Source: Falsirhodobacter sp051195255 | Lineage (GTDB): Bacteria; Pseudomonadota; Alphaproteobacteria; Rhodobacterales; Rhodobacteraceae | NCBI RefSeq assembly: GCF_051195255.1 | Contig: NZ_JBNJLK010000001.1 | Span: forward strand, 614,745 to 678,744 | Direction: 5' to 3' | DNA length: 64,000 bases | In this document: positions 7,774 through 16,342 of the stretch, piece by piece | Position numbering within the stretch: position 1 is the stretch's first letter | Layout: the number at the start of each line of letters is the position of its first letter | Notes under the pieces: generated by a model | The model's input: the letters and a program-made list of their open reading frames with translations, nothing else | The model's database searches: none | Told to the model about the DNA's origin: nothing | Position numbers and translations under genes: made by a program

Positions 7774-8436
7774 ATGAGTTCGTCGACCGTGATCCAGCTT
7801 CTTGTCCTTGCAGCCATTGCAGTGTTCCTGATCCTGAAGCTGCGATCGGTTCTTGGCACGCGCACCGGTTACGAAAAGCCGCCCATCCAGCCGGGCACGG
7901 TCGAACCGGTGGGAACCCTTCGACCGGACGTGGTCGCGGGCGGGCCGGATCGCGACATCACGGACCATGTGCCCGAATCCTCCGACAGTGCGAAGGCGCT
8001 GGCCGCGATGAAGCGGGTGGAGCCGTCGTTTTCGGTGGGCGAATTCCTGACGGGCGCCCGCAGTGCCTATGAGATGATCCTTAAGGCCTTCGACCGTGGC
8101 GATCTGGACAGCGTGCGGGGCTTCATCGCACCCGAAGTGCACGACGCTTTCGCCCAAGCCGTCGAAGCCCGCCGGGCGCAGGGCCTGACGGTGCATTCGA
8201 ACATCATCGGCATCCGCGAACTGGCCGTGAACGAGGCGACCTTCTCGGACACCAGCCGCATCGCGGAAATCACCGTCCGCTTCATGGCCGAGATGACGAC
8301 GGTCGTGAAGAACGCCGCCGGCGAGGTCGTGGAAGGCAGCGATACCGAACTGAAGCGCCAGCGCGACCTGTGGACGTTCCAGCGGGCGATGGGCGCACAG
8401 GATCCGAACTGGCGTCTCGTCGCGACGGGCGAGTGA
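7774..8436 (+). CDS. Tim44/TimA-like domain protein, membrane anchored
   Basis: The 220-residue protein has one N-terminal membrane segment (about residues 6-22), a proline-rich linker, and a Tim44-like C-terminal domain starting near ARSAYEMILKAFDRGDLDSV and ending in DLWTFQRAMGAQDPNWRLVATGE, the typical end of this family. In mitochondria the domain tethers import motors to membranes; bacterial members are thought to be adaptors with an unsettled role. It commonly sits next to secB and fxsA in alphaproteobacteria. A clear terminator follows at 8457-8480. Confidence 0.88.
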   Translation: MSSSTVIQLLVLAAIAVFLILKLRSVLGTRTGYEKPPIQPGTVEPVGTLRPDVVAGGPDRDITDHVPESSDSAKALAAMKRVEPSFSVGEFLTGARSAYEMILKAFDRGDLDSVRGFIAPEVHDAFAQAVEARRAQGLTVHSNIIGIRELAVNEATFSDTSRIAEITVRFMAEMTTVVKNAAGEVVEGSDTELKRQRDLWTFQRAMGAQDPNWRLVATGE

Positions 8437-8456
8437 TCGCCCCGTCTTCCCCCCGG

Positions 8457-8480
8457 GCCGCCGGTCTTCCGGCGGCTTTT
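8457..8480 (+). terminator. Rho-independent terminator after the Tim44-domain gene
   Basis: A perfect 8-bp stem, GCCGCCGG with CCGGCGGC, closes a TCTT loop and is followed by TTTT. It lies 20 bases after the stop codon. Confidence 0.85.
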
Positions 8481-8497
8481 GCATGGCAGGATGCCTG

Positions 8498-9085
8498 ATG
8501 GCCCGCCGTCGCACCCTCCGCCCCGAGGAGCAGGAGCTGTGGCAGGCCGTGGCCCGCACCGCCCACGCGATGCATGCCGAAAAGCGCGTGCCTGTTCCGG
8601 TCACGCCCCCCGAACCCCCGATGTCGTCATCCCCGAAGGCCGATCCCGTGTCGTTGGGGCCCTTCACCATGGGCGCCCGAACCTCCACTCGTCCGCATGA
8701 CATCGCACCCACGCTGCGGGAACAGATAGCGGCCCATCCGCTCAAGATGGACGCCAAGCAGTTCGCCCGCATGTCGCGCGGCCGCCTGGCGCCCGAAGCG
8801 CGGATCGACCTTCACGGCATGACGCTGGCCGAAGCCCATCCCGAACTGATGCATTTCGTGCTGGAGGCCTACCGTCAGGGGATGCGGCTGGTGCTGGTCA
8901 TCACGGGCAAGGGCAAGGTGCGCGACGAAGGGGGCCCCATCCCCACCCGCATGGGCGTGCTGCGCCACCAGGTTCCCCAGTGGCTGCGCCTGCCGCCTTT
9001 GGGCCCGGTGGTGCAGCAGGTGGCCGAGGCGCATCTGAAGCACGGCGGCATGGGCGCCTATTACGTTTATCTTCGCCGGCGCTGA
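8498..9085 (+). CDS. Smr/MutS2-domain protein
   Basis: The 195-residue product ends in a Smr domain (about residues 100-190): RIDLHGMTLAEAHPELMHFV followed by LVLVITGKGKVRD and HGGMGAYYVYLRRR. Smr domains are small endonuclease or RNA-binding folds, related to the C-terminus of MutS2; the role of stand-alone members is not settled. The N-terminal half is charged and proline-rich. I chose the ATG at 8498 because AGGA lies seven bases upstream; an ATG at 8483 in the same frame would add five residues but falls right after the terminator. In many relatives an mltA gene lies between the Tim44 gene and this one; it is absent here. Confidence 0.85.
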   Translation: MARRRTLRPEEQELWQAVARTAHAMHAEKRVPVPVTPPEPPMSSSPKADPVSLGPFTMGARTSTRPHDIAPTLREQIAAHPLKMDAKQFARMSRGRLAPEARIDLHGMTLAEAHPELMHFVLEAYRQGMRLVLVITGKGKVRDEGGPIPTRMGVLRHQVPQWLRLPPLGPVVQQVAEAHLKHGGMGAYYVYLRRR

Positions 9086-9167
9086 TCGTGGTGCCGGCTG
9101 CGTTTATCGGCCCCTTAGCAACCGTCCCGTCTTCGCACCCGGTGCAAGGACAGGACGGGCCTTGGCT

Positions 9168-10466
9168 TTACAGCATGTAACGCGACACGTCGGTGCTGCG
9201 CGCCAGCGTGCCAAGATTCGCCTCCACATAGGCCGCGTCGACGACCACGGCCTGGCCGTCCCGGTCCGGGGCCACAAAGGACAACTCCTCGAACACCCGC
9301 TCGATCACGGTGTACAGCCGCCGCGCCCCGATGTTCTCGACCGAGCCGTTGACCTCGGCCGCGATCCGCGCCAGCGCGGCAATGCCGTCGGGGCTGAACG
9401 AGACATCCACGCCCTCGGTCGCCATCAGGGCGGTGTATTGGCGGGTCAAGGCGTTGTCCGTGTCGGTCAGGATGCGGATGAAGTCGCCTTCGGTCAGGGC
9501 CTGCAATTCCACCCGGATGGGCAGACGGCCCTGAAGTTCCGGCAGCAGGTCCGACGGTTTCGCCACGTGGAACGCGCCCGAAGCGATGAACAGGATGTGG
9601 TCCGTCTTCACCGCGCCATGCTTGGTGGACACGGTGGTGCCCTCGATCAGCGGCAGCAGGTCGCGCTGCACGCCTTCGCGGGACACGTCGCCGCTGCGGT
9701 TGTCGCTGCGGGCGCAGACCTTGTCGATCTCGTCGATGAAGACGATGCCGTTCTGCTGCACGGCCTCCAGCGCCGCGGCCTTCACGGCCTCGTCATCCAG
9801 CAGCTTGTCGGCCTCGTCGTTCATCAGGACGTCATGGCTGTCGGCCACGGTCATCTTCTTGCGCACGGTGCGCCCGCCGAAGGCCTTTCCGAAGATGTCG
9901 CCCAACTGCATCATGCCCGGCTGCTGGCCCGGGATCTCCATGTTGCCCAGCGGGTTGGAAGTGTCGCGCACCTCCAGCTCGATCACCTGGCCGTCCAGTT
10001 CGCCCGATTTCAGCTTCTTGCGGAACATCTCGCGCGTCTGCTCGCGCGCGTCCTTGCCGGCCAGCGCCTCGATCACGCGGTCTTCGGCGGCCTTGGCGGC
10101 GCGGGCCTTCACATCCTCGCGCATCCATTCGCGCGTTTCCACCATGGCGGCGTCCACCAGGTCGCGGATGATGCTTTCCACGTCGCGCCCGACATAGCCG
10201 ACCTCGGTGAACTTCGTCGCCTCGACCTTCAGGAAAGGCGCGCGCGCCAGCTTGGCCAAGCGGCGGCTGATCTCGGTCTTGCCGACACCCGTGGGGCCGA
10301 TCATCAGGATGTTCTTGGGATAGACCTCGTCGCGCAGATCGTCGCCCAGCTGCTTGCGGCGCCAGCGGTTGCGCAGGGCCACGGCCACGGCGCGCTTGGC
10401 GCCCGACTGGCCGATGATGAAGCGGTCCAGCTCGCCAACGATCTCTCGGGGGGTCAGGTCTGTCAT
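9168..10466 (-). CDS. hslU: ATP-dependent protease ATPase subunit HslU (ClpY)
   Basis: HslU is the AAA+ unfoldase that feeds substrates to the HslV peptidase. The 432-residue product has Walker A GPTGVGKT at residues 57-64, the GYVGRDVE pore motif near 90, Walker B GIVFIDEIDKV near 250, and the C-terminal tail that docks into HslV. The frame is open upstream to 10715, but the ATG at 10466 gives the conserved start MTDLTPREIV and follows an aaggag sequence. hslV is nearby on the same strand, but a pyridoxamine-oxidase-like gene on the other strand lies between them, an unusual split of this pair. Confidence 0.95.
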   Translation of the reverse strand: MTDLTPREIVGELDRFIIGQSGAKRAVAVALRNRWRRKQLGDDLRDEVYPKNILMIGPTGVGKTEISRRLAKLARAPFLKVEATKFTEVGYVGRDVESIIRDLVDAAMVETREWMREDVKARAAKAAEDRVIEALAGKDAREQTREMFRKKLKSGELDGQVIELEVRDTSNPLGNMEIPGQQPGMMQLGDIFGKAFGGRTVRKKMTVADSHDVLMNDEADKLLDDEAVKAAALEAVQQNGIVFIDEIDKVCARSDNRSGDVSREGVQRDLLPLIEGTTVSTKHGAVKTDHILFIASGAFHVAKPSDLLPELQGRLPIRVELQALTEGDFIRILTDTDNALTRQYTALMATEGVDVSFSPDGIAALARIAAEVNGSVENIGARRLYTVIERVFEELSFVAPDRDGQAVVVDAAYVEANLGTLARSTDVSRYML

Positions 10467-10542
10467 CGCGTCTCCTTCAGGCCGCCAGCGGAACATTCGC
10501 CGCGCGACCATCGTTGTCGTGGAAATATATGGAGGATTGGTC

Positions 10543-11031
10543 ATGCCAACACCGGCAGAACTTGAAAAGAAACTGTGGAAAGCCCTCAACGACCACGCGA
10601 CGGCCTTCCTTGGCCTGTCGAACGCCGAACACGGGCACGGACGCCCGATGACGCTGATCAGCGAAGGGGGCGAACACGGCCCGCTGTGGGTGTTCACCAC
10701 CAAGGACAACGACATGGTTGAAGCGGCCCATGCCGGAAGCGCGGCCTTCGTCCACTACGTCTCCAAGGGGCATGACCTTTGGGCCTGCGTCCACGGCAAC
10801 GTCACCATTTCCTATGACCGCGCGGTCATCGACCGTTTGTGGAACAGCCACGTCGCCGCTTGGTACGAAGGCGGCAAGGACGATCCCAAGATCGCCCTGA
10901 TCCGCTTCGAGCCCGACCATGCCGAGATCTGGGAAGACAGCTCCAGTGTCGTGGCCGGCGTCAAGACGGCCCTTGGCCTGTCCGACCCGAAAAAGGACGC
11001 GCAGGGCAAGAAGGCCACCGTCCAGCTGTGA
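10543..11031 (+). CDS. Pyridoxamine 5'-phosphate oxidase-like FMN-binding protein (general stress protein 26 type)
   Basis: The 162-residue protein has a split-barrel flavin-binding fold: PMTLISEGGEHGPLWVFTT near residues 28-46, then FVHYVSKGHDLWACVHG and a tryptophan-rich segment RLWNSHVAAWYEGGKDDPK. These features are typical of the stress-protein-26 branch, whose substrates are unknown. The start at 10543 follows a strong GGAGG. It sits on the opposite strand between hslU and hslV, which normally adjoin, so it may be an insertion, possibly linked to stress response. A hairpin follows at 11036-11057. Confidence 0.85.
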   Translation: MPTPAELEKKLWKALNDHATAFLGLSNAEHGHGRPMTLISEGGEHGPLWVFTTKDNDMVEAAHAGSAAFVHYVSKGHDLWACVHGNVTISYDRAVIDRLWNSHVAAWYEGGKDDPKIALIRFEPDHAEIWEDSSSVVAGVKTALGLSDPKKDAQGKKATVQL

Positions 11032-11035
11032 TGCG

Positions 11036-11057
11036 ATGCCGGCCTTCGGGCCGGCAT
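11036..11057. terminator. Strong hairpin between convergent genes
   Basis: A 9-bp stem, ATGCCGGCC with GGCCGGCAT, closes a TTCG loop between the stops of the flavin-protein gene and hslV. No T-run follows on either strand, so it may end transcription weakly or protect 3' ends. Confidence 0.5.
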
Positions 11058-11062
11058 GTCCT

Positions 11063-11626
11063 TCAGCCTTGGCGTGCAATGCGTTCCACCGTCAGCTTGC
11101 CGTTGGTATAGACGCAGATGTCCGCCGCGATGGCCATCGCCTGACGGGCGATGTCCTCGGCCCCAAGGTCGGTAGACATCAGCCCCCGCGCGGCCGCCAG
11201 TGCGAAATTCCCGCCCGATCCGATGGCCGCGACGTCATGCTCCGGCTCCAGCACGTCGCCGGCCCCGGTGATGACCAGAAGATCCGTGCCATCGGTGACG
11301 ATCAGCATGGCTTCCAGCTTTTGCAGATACTTGTCCGTCCGCCAGTCCTTGGCCAGTTCGACGCTGGCCCGGGCCAGCTGCCCCGGAAACGCTTCCAGCT
11401 TCGTTTCCAGACGTTCCAGCAACGTGAAGGCATCGGCGGTGGAGCCTGCAAACCCGGCCACCACATCCCGCCCGCCGGGGGACAGGCGGCGCACCTTGCG
11501 GGCCGTGCCCTTGATCACCGTCTGACCCAGGCTCACCTGTCCGTCGCCGGCAATGACAACTTCGTCGCCCCGGCGCACGCCGATGATGGTCGTGCCGTGC
11601 CAGCCGGGAAATTGCGTCTCCGCCAT
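11063..11626 (-). CDS. hslV: ATP-dependent protease proteolytic subunit HslV (ClpQ)
   Basis: HslV is the proteasome-like threonine peptidase activated by HslU. The 187-residue product reads MAETQFPGWHGTTIIGVRR; Thr12 after the glycine is the expected mature N-terminus and nucleophile, so eleven residues are removed. GDGQVSLGQTVIKGTARKVR and AGFAGSTADAFTL are family blocks. The ATG at 11626 follows ggaga. The open frame to 11668 is not family-like. A heat-shock-like promoter lies about 25 bases upstream. hslU lies downstream but is separated by a gene on the other strand. Confidence 0.95.
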   Translation of the reverse strand: MAETQFPGWHGTTIIGVRRGDEVVIAGDGQVSLGQTVIKGTARKVRRLSPGGRDVVAGFAGSTADAFTLLERLETKLEAFPGQLARASVELAKDWRTDKYLQKLEAMLIVTDGTDLLVITGAGDVLEPEHDVAAIGSGGNFALAAARGLMSTDLGAEDIARQAMAIAADICVYTNGKLTVERIARQG

Positions 11627-11650
11627 GGTTTCTCCTTTTCTGTCGGGGTG

Positions 11651-11679
11651 TATATGGCGACAGGGCAAGGAGGCCTCAA
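11651..11679 (-). promoter_or_regulatory. Possible heat-shock (RpoH-type) promoter of hslV
   Basis: On the minus strand TTGAGG (11679-11674) is followed after 16 bases by CCATATA (11657-11651), a pattern like alphaproteobacterial RpoH promoters. It lies 25 bases before the hslV start, and HslV is commonly heat induced. Confidence 0.45.
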
Positions 11680-11763
11680 CCCTTCAGGGGGTGGAGGCCG
11701 GACGGCCTTGCGGAACTTTGCTTGGGAATAAGGGGTATGCGAGGGGATCCCGCACGATGCGCG

Positions 11764-11790
11764 AAAAGAAAAGGCCCCCGAAGGGGCCCG
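11764..11790 (-). terminator. Rho-independent terminator of trxA
   Basis: Right after the trxA stop, the minus strand has a GC-rich stem (GGGCCCC with GGGGCC) around a TTCG loop, followed by TTTTC and TTTTCG. Confidence 0.8.
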
Positions 11791-11794
11791 TTTC

Positions 11795-12115
11795 TCAGAT
11801 CTCGCTCTTGATCCAGTTGGCCAAGGCCGCCTTGGGCGCCGCGCCGATCTTGTTCGACACGACCTGCCCGTCCTTGAACATGAACAGCGCCGGAATACCG
11901 CGCACGCCCAGTTCGGCCGGGCTGACGGGATTTTCGTCGACGTTGACCTTCACGATCTTGACCTTGCCGGCATATTCGACGGCCAGTTCTTCCAGGGCCG
12001 GCCCGATCTGGCGGCAAGGGCCGCACCATTCGGCCCAGAAGTCCACGACGACGGGAATGTCCGACTGACGCACTTCGGCATCGAAGGTCGTGTCGGTTAC
12101 GGGAACGGTGGCCAT
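11795..12115 (-). CDS. trxA: Thioredoxin
   Basis: Thioredoxin reduces disulfides in cytoplasmic proteins such as ribonucleotide reductase. The 106-residue product has FWAEWCGPC with the active-site cysteines at 31 and 34, and the cis-proline loop RGIPALFMFKDGQ near residue 74. Length is standard. The ATG at 12115 follows AGGAG; the frame is open upstream but the extension is not family-like. In many Rhodobacterales trxA lies beside addA; here a dTDP-rhamnose block separates them. Confidence 0.95.
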   Translation of the reverse strand: MATVPVTDTTFDAEVRQSDIPVVVDFWAEWCGPCRQIGPALEELAVEYAGKVKIVKVNVDENPVSPAELGVRGIPALFMFKDGQVVSNKIGAAPKAALANWIKSEI

Positions 12116-12238
12116 GGGCAAACTCCTGTCTGATGGGTCATAGAGGTAGGCATGCAACCCAAACGCGTCAAGCGCCCGGTATTTGCTTGCGTCATGCCCG
12201 CGTTCCCGACAAACCTAAGCGCAAACAAGAGGGTGGCC

Positions 12239-12805
12239 ATGCAGATCGAACCGACAAGCCTTCCGGGCGTTCTTCTTTTGACTCCAAGGCGTTTCGGCGA
12301 CTCGCGCGGATTCTTCTCGGAAAGCTGGAATCGGCGTACACTGATGCAATCCGGGGTTGATCTGCCGGAGTTTGTTCAGGACAACCATTCCATGTCGGCA
12401 AAGGCCGGAACCGTGCGCGGCCTGCACTTCCAGTCGCCGCCGCACGCGCAGGGCAAGCTGGTGCGCTGCGGGCGCGGATCGCTGTTCGACGTGGCGGTGG
12501 ACATCCGCATCGGCTCCCCCACCTACGGCCAATGGACGGGGGCGGAACTGTCGTTCGAGAATGGCAAGCAACTGTGGATCCCGGCCGGTTTCCTGCACGG
12601 CTTCGCCACGCTGACCGACGATACCGAGATCTGCTACAAGTGCACCGACCACTACGCCCCCGAATGCGACGGCGCGGTGCGCTGGGACAGCGCGGGCATT
12701 GACTGGCCGCTGCCGGCCGGTGTCATCCCGCTTCTGTCCGACAAGGACGCCGCGGCGCAAAGCCTTGCCGATTTCAAATCCCCCTTCGTGATGGAGCCTG
12801 CATGA
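12239..12805 (+). CDS. rfbC: dTDP-4-dehydrorhamnose 3,5-epimerase
   Basis: RfbC epimerises dTDP-4-keto-6-deoxyglucose at C3 and C5 on the way to dTDP-L-rhamnose. The 188-residue product has the cupin blocks FVQDNHSMSAKAGTVRGLHF with the catalytic histidine near residue 60, RGSLFDVAVDIR, and WIPAGFLHGFATL. The ATG at 12239 gives the conserved N-terminus MQIEPTSLPGVLLL and follows a GGGTGG. It begins the block rfbC-rfbB-rfbD-rfbA, whose genes overlap by four bases each. Confidence 0.94.
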   Translation: MQIEPTSLPGVLLLTPRRFGDSRGFFSESWNRRTLMQSGVDLPEFVQDNHSMSAKAGTVRGLHFQSPPHAQGKLVRCGRGSLFDVAVDIRIGSPTYGQWTGAELSFENGKQLWIPAGFLHGFATLTDDTEICYKCTDHYAPECDGAVRWDSAGIDWPLPAGVIPLLSDKDAAAQSLADFKSPFVMEPA

Positions 12806-13842
12806 ACATCCTGATCACCGGCGGCGCCGGCTTCATCGGTTCAGCCGTGGTGCGTCAGGCGATCCGCGACGGCCATTCGGTCGTGAACGTGGACGCGCTG
12901 ACCTATGCCGCCTGCGAGGATAACGTGGCCGAGGCGGCGAAAAGCCCCAACTACGTGTTCGAGAAGGCCGACATCCGCGACCGTGCCGCGCTGGACCGCA
13001 TCTTCGCGCAGCACAAGCCGGACGCCGTGATGCACCTGGCCGCCGAATCCCACGTGGACCGTTCCATCGACGCCCCCGGTGATTTCATCGAAACGAACGT
13101 GCTGGGCACCTTCAACATGCTGGAAGCCGCACGCGCCTTCTGGACCCAGCAAGGCAAGCCCGACACGTTCCGCTTCCACCACATCTCCACCGACGAGGTG
13201 TTCGGCACGCTGGGCGAAACCGGCCAGTTCACCGAAGACACGCCCTACGCCCCGAACTCCCCCTATTCCGCCTCCAAGGCCGGATCGGACCATCTGGTGC
13301 GCGCGTGGCATGAAACCTACGGGTTGCCGGTGGTGATGACCAACTGCTCCAACAATTACGGCCCCTATCACTTTCCGGAAAAGCTGATCCCGGTCGTGAT
13401 CCTGAAGGCTTTGGCCGGTGAACCGATCCCCGTCTATGGCAAGGGGGAGAATGTCCGCGACTGGCTGTATGTGGAAGACCACGCCGACGCGCTGCTGACC
13501 GTGGTGCAAAAGGGCGAACTCGGCCGCAGCTACAACATCGGCGGCGAGAACGAGGCCAGGAACATCGACATCGTGCAGACCATCTGCGCGATCCTTGATG
13601 AAAAGCGCCCCAAGAACCACGCCTATGCCGATCAGATCACCTTCGTGACCGACCGTCCGGGCCATGATCTGCGCTATGCCATCGACCCCACGCGCATCCG
13701 CACCGAACTGGGCTGGCGCCCGTCGGTCACGCTGGAACAGGGGCTGGAAAAGACGGTGGACTGGTATCTGGCGAACGAAACCTGGTGGCGTCCGCTGCAG
13801 GACCGGCAGGGCGTGGGCCAGCGTCTGGGTGTGAAGGCATGA
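12802..13842 (+). CDS. rfbB: dTDP-glucose 4,6-dehydratase
   Basis: RfbB converts dTDP-glucose to dTDP-4-keto-6-deoxyglucose with bound NAD. The 346-residue short-chain-dehydrogenase-type enzyme has GGAGFIG at residues 7-13, HISTDEVFG near 130 with the catalytic Asp-Glu, and PYSASKAGSDH near 160 with the Tyr-Lys pair. The block RPGHDLRYAIDPTRI near 288 is typical. It overlaps rfbC by four bases and rfbD by four. Confidence 0.96.
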   Translation: MNILITGGAGFIGSAVVRQAIRDGHSVVNVDALTYAACEDNVAEAAKSPNYVFEKADIRDRAALDRIFAQHKPDAVMHLAAESHVDRSIDAPGDFIETNVLGTFNMLEAARAFWTQQGKPDTFRFHHISTDEVFGTLGETGQFTEDTPYAPNSPYSASKAGSDHLVRAWHETYGLPVVMTNCSNNYGPYHFPEKLIPVVILKALAGEPIPVYGKGENVRDWLYVEDHADALLTVVQKGELGRSYNIGGENEARNIDIVQTICAILDEKRPKNHAYADQITFVTDRPGHDLRYAIDPTRIRTELGWRPSVTLEQGLEKTVDWYLANETWWRPLQDRQGVGQRLGVKA

Positions 13843-14684
13843 TCCTCGTTTTCGGAGAAACCGGCCAGGTCGCGCAGGAACTGAAGCGCCGCCTGCCCGA
13901 CGCCACCTTCCTGTCGCGCACCCATGCCGACCTGTCCGATCCGGCCGCCTGCGCCGCCGCCATCCGTGACAGCGACGCGACGGCCGTGATCAACGCAGCC
14001 GCCTGGACCGCCGTCGACAAGGCGGAAACCGAGGAAGCGGCCGCCACCGTCGTCAACGGGGACGCGCCGGCGGCCATGGCCCGCGCCTGCGCCGAAAAGG
14101 GCATCCCGTTCATCCACATCTCCACCGACTACGTGTTCGATGGCAGCGGCACGGCACCTTGGACGCCCTCGGACGCGACGGGTCCGATCGGGGCCTATGG
14201 CCGGTCCAAGCTGGCGGGCGAACAGGGCGTGCAGGCGGCCGGTGGCACCTTCGCCATCCTGCGCACCAGCTGGGTCTTTTCGGCCCACGGCAACAACTTC
14301 GTCAAGACGATGCTGCGGCTGGCCGAACGCGGGAAGGTCAGCGTGGTGGAAGACCAGATCGGTGGTCCCACCGCCGCTGCCGACATCGCCGACACCTGCA
14401 TCGCGATGGCCAAGGCCCTGCAGGACGATCCGTCGAAGTCCGGCATCTACCACCTGTCGGGCGGGCCGGATGTCAGCTGGGCGGATTTCGCCTCCGCGAT
14501 CTTTGACGGCGCGGGCCTGACGACGGAGGTGGAATACATTCCGACCTCCGGCTATCCGACGCTGGGGAAACGGCCCGCCAACAGCCGGATGGACTGCAGC
14601 GATCTGGCGGTGTTCGGCCTGTCGCGCCCCGACTGGCGCCTTGGCCTGAAAGACGTGTTGACCGAATTGGGAGCGGGCAAGTGA
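13839..14684 (+). CDS. rfbD: dTDP-4-dehydrorhamnose reductase
   Basis: RfbD reduces the 4-keto sugar to dTDP-L-rhamnose with NAD(P)H. The 281-residue product starts MILVFGETGQVAQEL (GxxGxxG-type site), and has STDYVFDGSG near residue 102 and YGRSKLAGEQ near 122 with the catalytic Tyr and Lys. The ATG at 13839 overlaps the rfbB stop (ATGA). The open frame upstream is a read-through of that overlap. Confidence 0.94.
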   Translation: MILVFGETGQVAQELKRRLPDATFLSRTHADLSDPAACAAAIRDSDATAVINAAAWTAVDKAETEEAAATVVNGDAPAAMARACAEKGIPFIHISTDYVFDGSGTAPWTPSDATGPIGAYGRSKLAGEQGVQAAGGTFAILRTSWVFSAHGNNFVKTMLRLAERGKVSVVEDQIGGPTAAADIADTCIAMAKALQDDPSKSGIYHLSGGPDVSWADFASAIFDGAGLTTEVEYIPTSGYPTLGKRPANSRMDCSDLAVFGLSRPDWRLGLKDVLTELGAGK

Positions 14685-15553
14685 CGCAACGCAAAGGTAT
14701 CATTCTGGCCGGCGGATCGGGCACGCGCCTGTATCCGATCACCATGGGCGTGTCGAAGCAGCTTCTGCCGCTCTATGACAAGCCGATGATCTATTATCCG
14801 TTGTCGGTCCTGATGCTGGCCGGCATCCGCGAGATCGCGATCATCACCACCCCGCAGGATCAGGACCAATTCCAGCGGCTGATGGGAGACGGCAGCCAGT
14901 GGGGCATCCGCATCACCTGGCTGGTCCAGCCCAGCCCCGACGGGCTGGCGCAGGCCTACCTGATCGCGAAGGACTTCCTGAATGGCGCGCCCTCGGCCAT
15001 GGTTCTGGGCGACAACATCTTCTTCGGCCACGGCCTGCCGCAGCTTCTGAAGGCGGCGGACGCGCAGCCCAAGGGCGGCACCGTCTTCGGCTATCACGTG
15101 GCCGATCCCGAACGCTATGGTGTGGTCGCCTTCGACGAGGCGGGACGCGTGTCCACGATCATCGAAAAGCCGGACGTGCCGCCGTCGAACTACGCCGTGA
15201 CGGGGCTCTACTTCCTGGACGGCACGGCGTCTGAACGTGCCTCGCGGGTGGTGCCTTCGGGGCGGGGAGAGCTCGAGATCACCTCGCTTCTGGAAATGTA
15301 TCTGGAGGAAGGCCTGCTGAATGTGCAGCAGATGGGGCGCGGCTACGCCTGGCTCGACACCGGCACCCATGCCAGCCTTCTGGACGCCGGCAACTTCGTG
15401 CGCACGCTGGAGGAACGTCAGGGTCTGCAGACCGGCAGCCCGGACGAGATCGGCTTCACCCAGGGCTGGATCAACGAAAGCCAGCTGGCCGACCGGATCA
15501 ACCTGTTCCGCAAGACGAACTACGGCAAGGCGCTGCAGGACCTGCTGCGCTGA
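14681..15553 (+). CDS. rfbA: Glucose-1-phosphate thymidylyltransferase
   Basis: RfbA joins glucose-1-phosphate and dTTP to make dTDP-glucose, the first step of the pathway. The 290-residue product has GGSGTRLYPITMGVSKQLLP near residues 11-30 with the activating lysine and arginine, YDKPMIYYPLSVLM, and LGDNIFFGHGL near 110. The start is GTG, overlapping the rfbD stop as GTGA. dTDP-rhamnose is used for surface polysaccharides; no glycosyltransferase lies in the window. Confidence 0.96.
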   Translation: MTQRKGIILAGGSGTRLYPITMGVSKQLLPLYDKPMIYYPLSVLMLAGIREIAIITTPQDQDQFQRLMGDGSQWGIRITWLVQPSPDGLAQAYLIAKDFLNGAPSAMVLGDNIFFGHGLPQLLKAADAQPKGGTVFGYHVADPERYGVVAFDEAGRVSTIIEKPDVPPSNYAVTGLYFLDGTASERASRVVPSGRGELEITSLLEMYLEEGLLNVQQMGRGYAWLDTGTHASLLDAGNFVRTLEERQGLQTGSPDEIGFTQGWINESQLADRINLFRKTNYGKALQDLLR

Positions 15554-15611
15554 AGCGTGACTTCATGGCCGCCCCGAACTAGATCCCCGCTTTTGCAGGG
15601 AAGGAGCCGCC

Positions 15612-16289
15612 ATGAAACGCGCCATCGTCACCGGAGGAGCCGGCCTGATCGGGCAGGGCATCATCGCCCGCTTGCTGGACGAAGGGTGGGAGGTCGCGAG
15701 CTTCGACCTCCGCCCCTCGCGGCTGGGGCGGCACGTGGACTGCGATCTGGGCGATGAGGCGTCTGTCACGGCGGCGATGAAGGCGCTGGGCTGGGACAGC
15801 CTCGATCTGCTGGTCAACAATGGTGGGCGGGTGACAGGCGGAACCTCCATGGATCTGGCCACGACCTCCCTGGACGACTGGAACGGGTTCCTGAACACCC
15901 ACCTGACCGGCGCCTTCCTGATGAGCCGCGCCGCTCTTCCCATCCTGCGCGAAGGGGCGTCCATCGTCATGATGGCGTCCACACGGGCGCTGATGTCCGA
16001 AGGCGGAGATTTCGCTTATGCCGCCGCCAAGGGCGGGATGGTCGGCCTGACCCAGGCGCTGGCCGTGCAGTTGGGGCCGCGGATTCGCGCGAACGCCCTC
16101 GCGCCGGGCTGGATCACCGACGCGACCGACCTTTCGCCCGAAGATCATGCGCAACATCCTGCAGGGCGGGTGGGGCGGCCGGACGACATCGCGCAGGCCG
16201 TCCTGTATCTGGCGCAGGCGGAATTCATGACGGGCCAATGCCTTGCGATCGATGGCGGCATGACGAAGAAGATGATCTATGCCGGATGA
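15612..16289 (+). CDS. Short-chain dehydrogenase/reductase
   Basis: The 225-residue product is a classical SDR: cofactor site GGAGLIGQG near residues 9-17, LLVNNGGRV (instead of the usual NNAG), and YAAAKGGM with the Tyr and Lys of the YxxxK motif. The end MTGQCLAIDGGMT is typical of the family. The acidic residue after the second strand (SFDLRPS) suggests NAD preference. The substrate is not known; it lies 58 bases after rfbA and may or may not be part of the dTDP-sugar block. The ATG at 15612 follows aaggag. Confidence 0.82.
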   Translation: MKRAIVTGGAGLIGQGIIARLLDEGWEVASFDLRPSRLGRHVDCDLGDEASVTAAMKALGWDSLDLLVNNGGRVTGGTSMDLATTSLDDWNGFLNTHLTGAFLMSRAALPILREGASIVMMASTRALMSEGGDFAYAAAKGGMVGLTQALAVQLGPRIRANALAPGWITDATDLSPEDHAQHPAGRVGRPDDIAQAVLYLAQAEFMTGQCLAIDGGMTKKMIYAG

Positions 16290-16306
16290 TCCTGCGGTGC
16301 GCCTCA

Positions 16307-16323
16307 TGTTTGTGTTGCAAACA
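16307..16323. promoter_or_regulatory. Palindrome upstream of metF
   Basis: TGTTTG and CAAACA flank a five-base centre. It could be a regulator site or RNA hairpin; it lies about 60 bases before the metF start. Confidence 0.35.
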
Positions 16324-16342
16324 ATGAATTGGTTGCGTGGTG

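Noticed and set aside
9113..9160. Terminator between smr and hslU
   Set aside because: CCCGTC/GACGGG and an inner GCAC/GTGC stem can form, but no T-run follows on either side.
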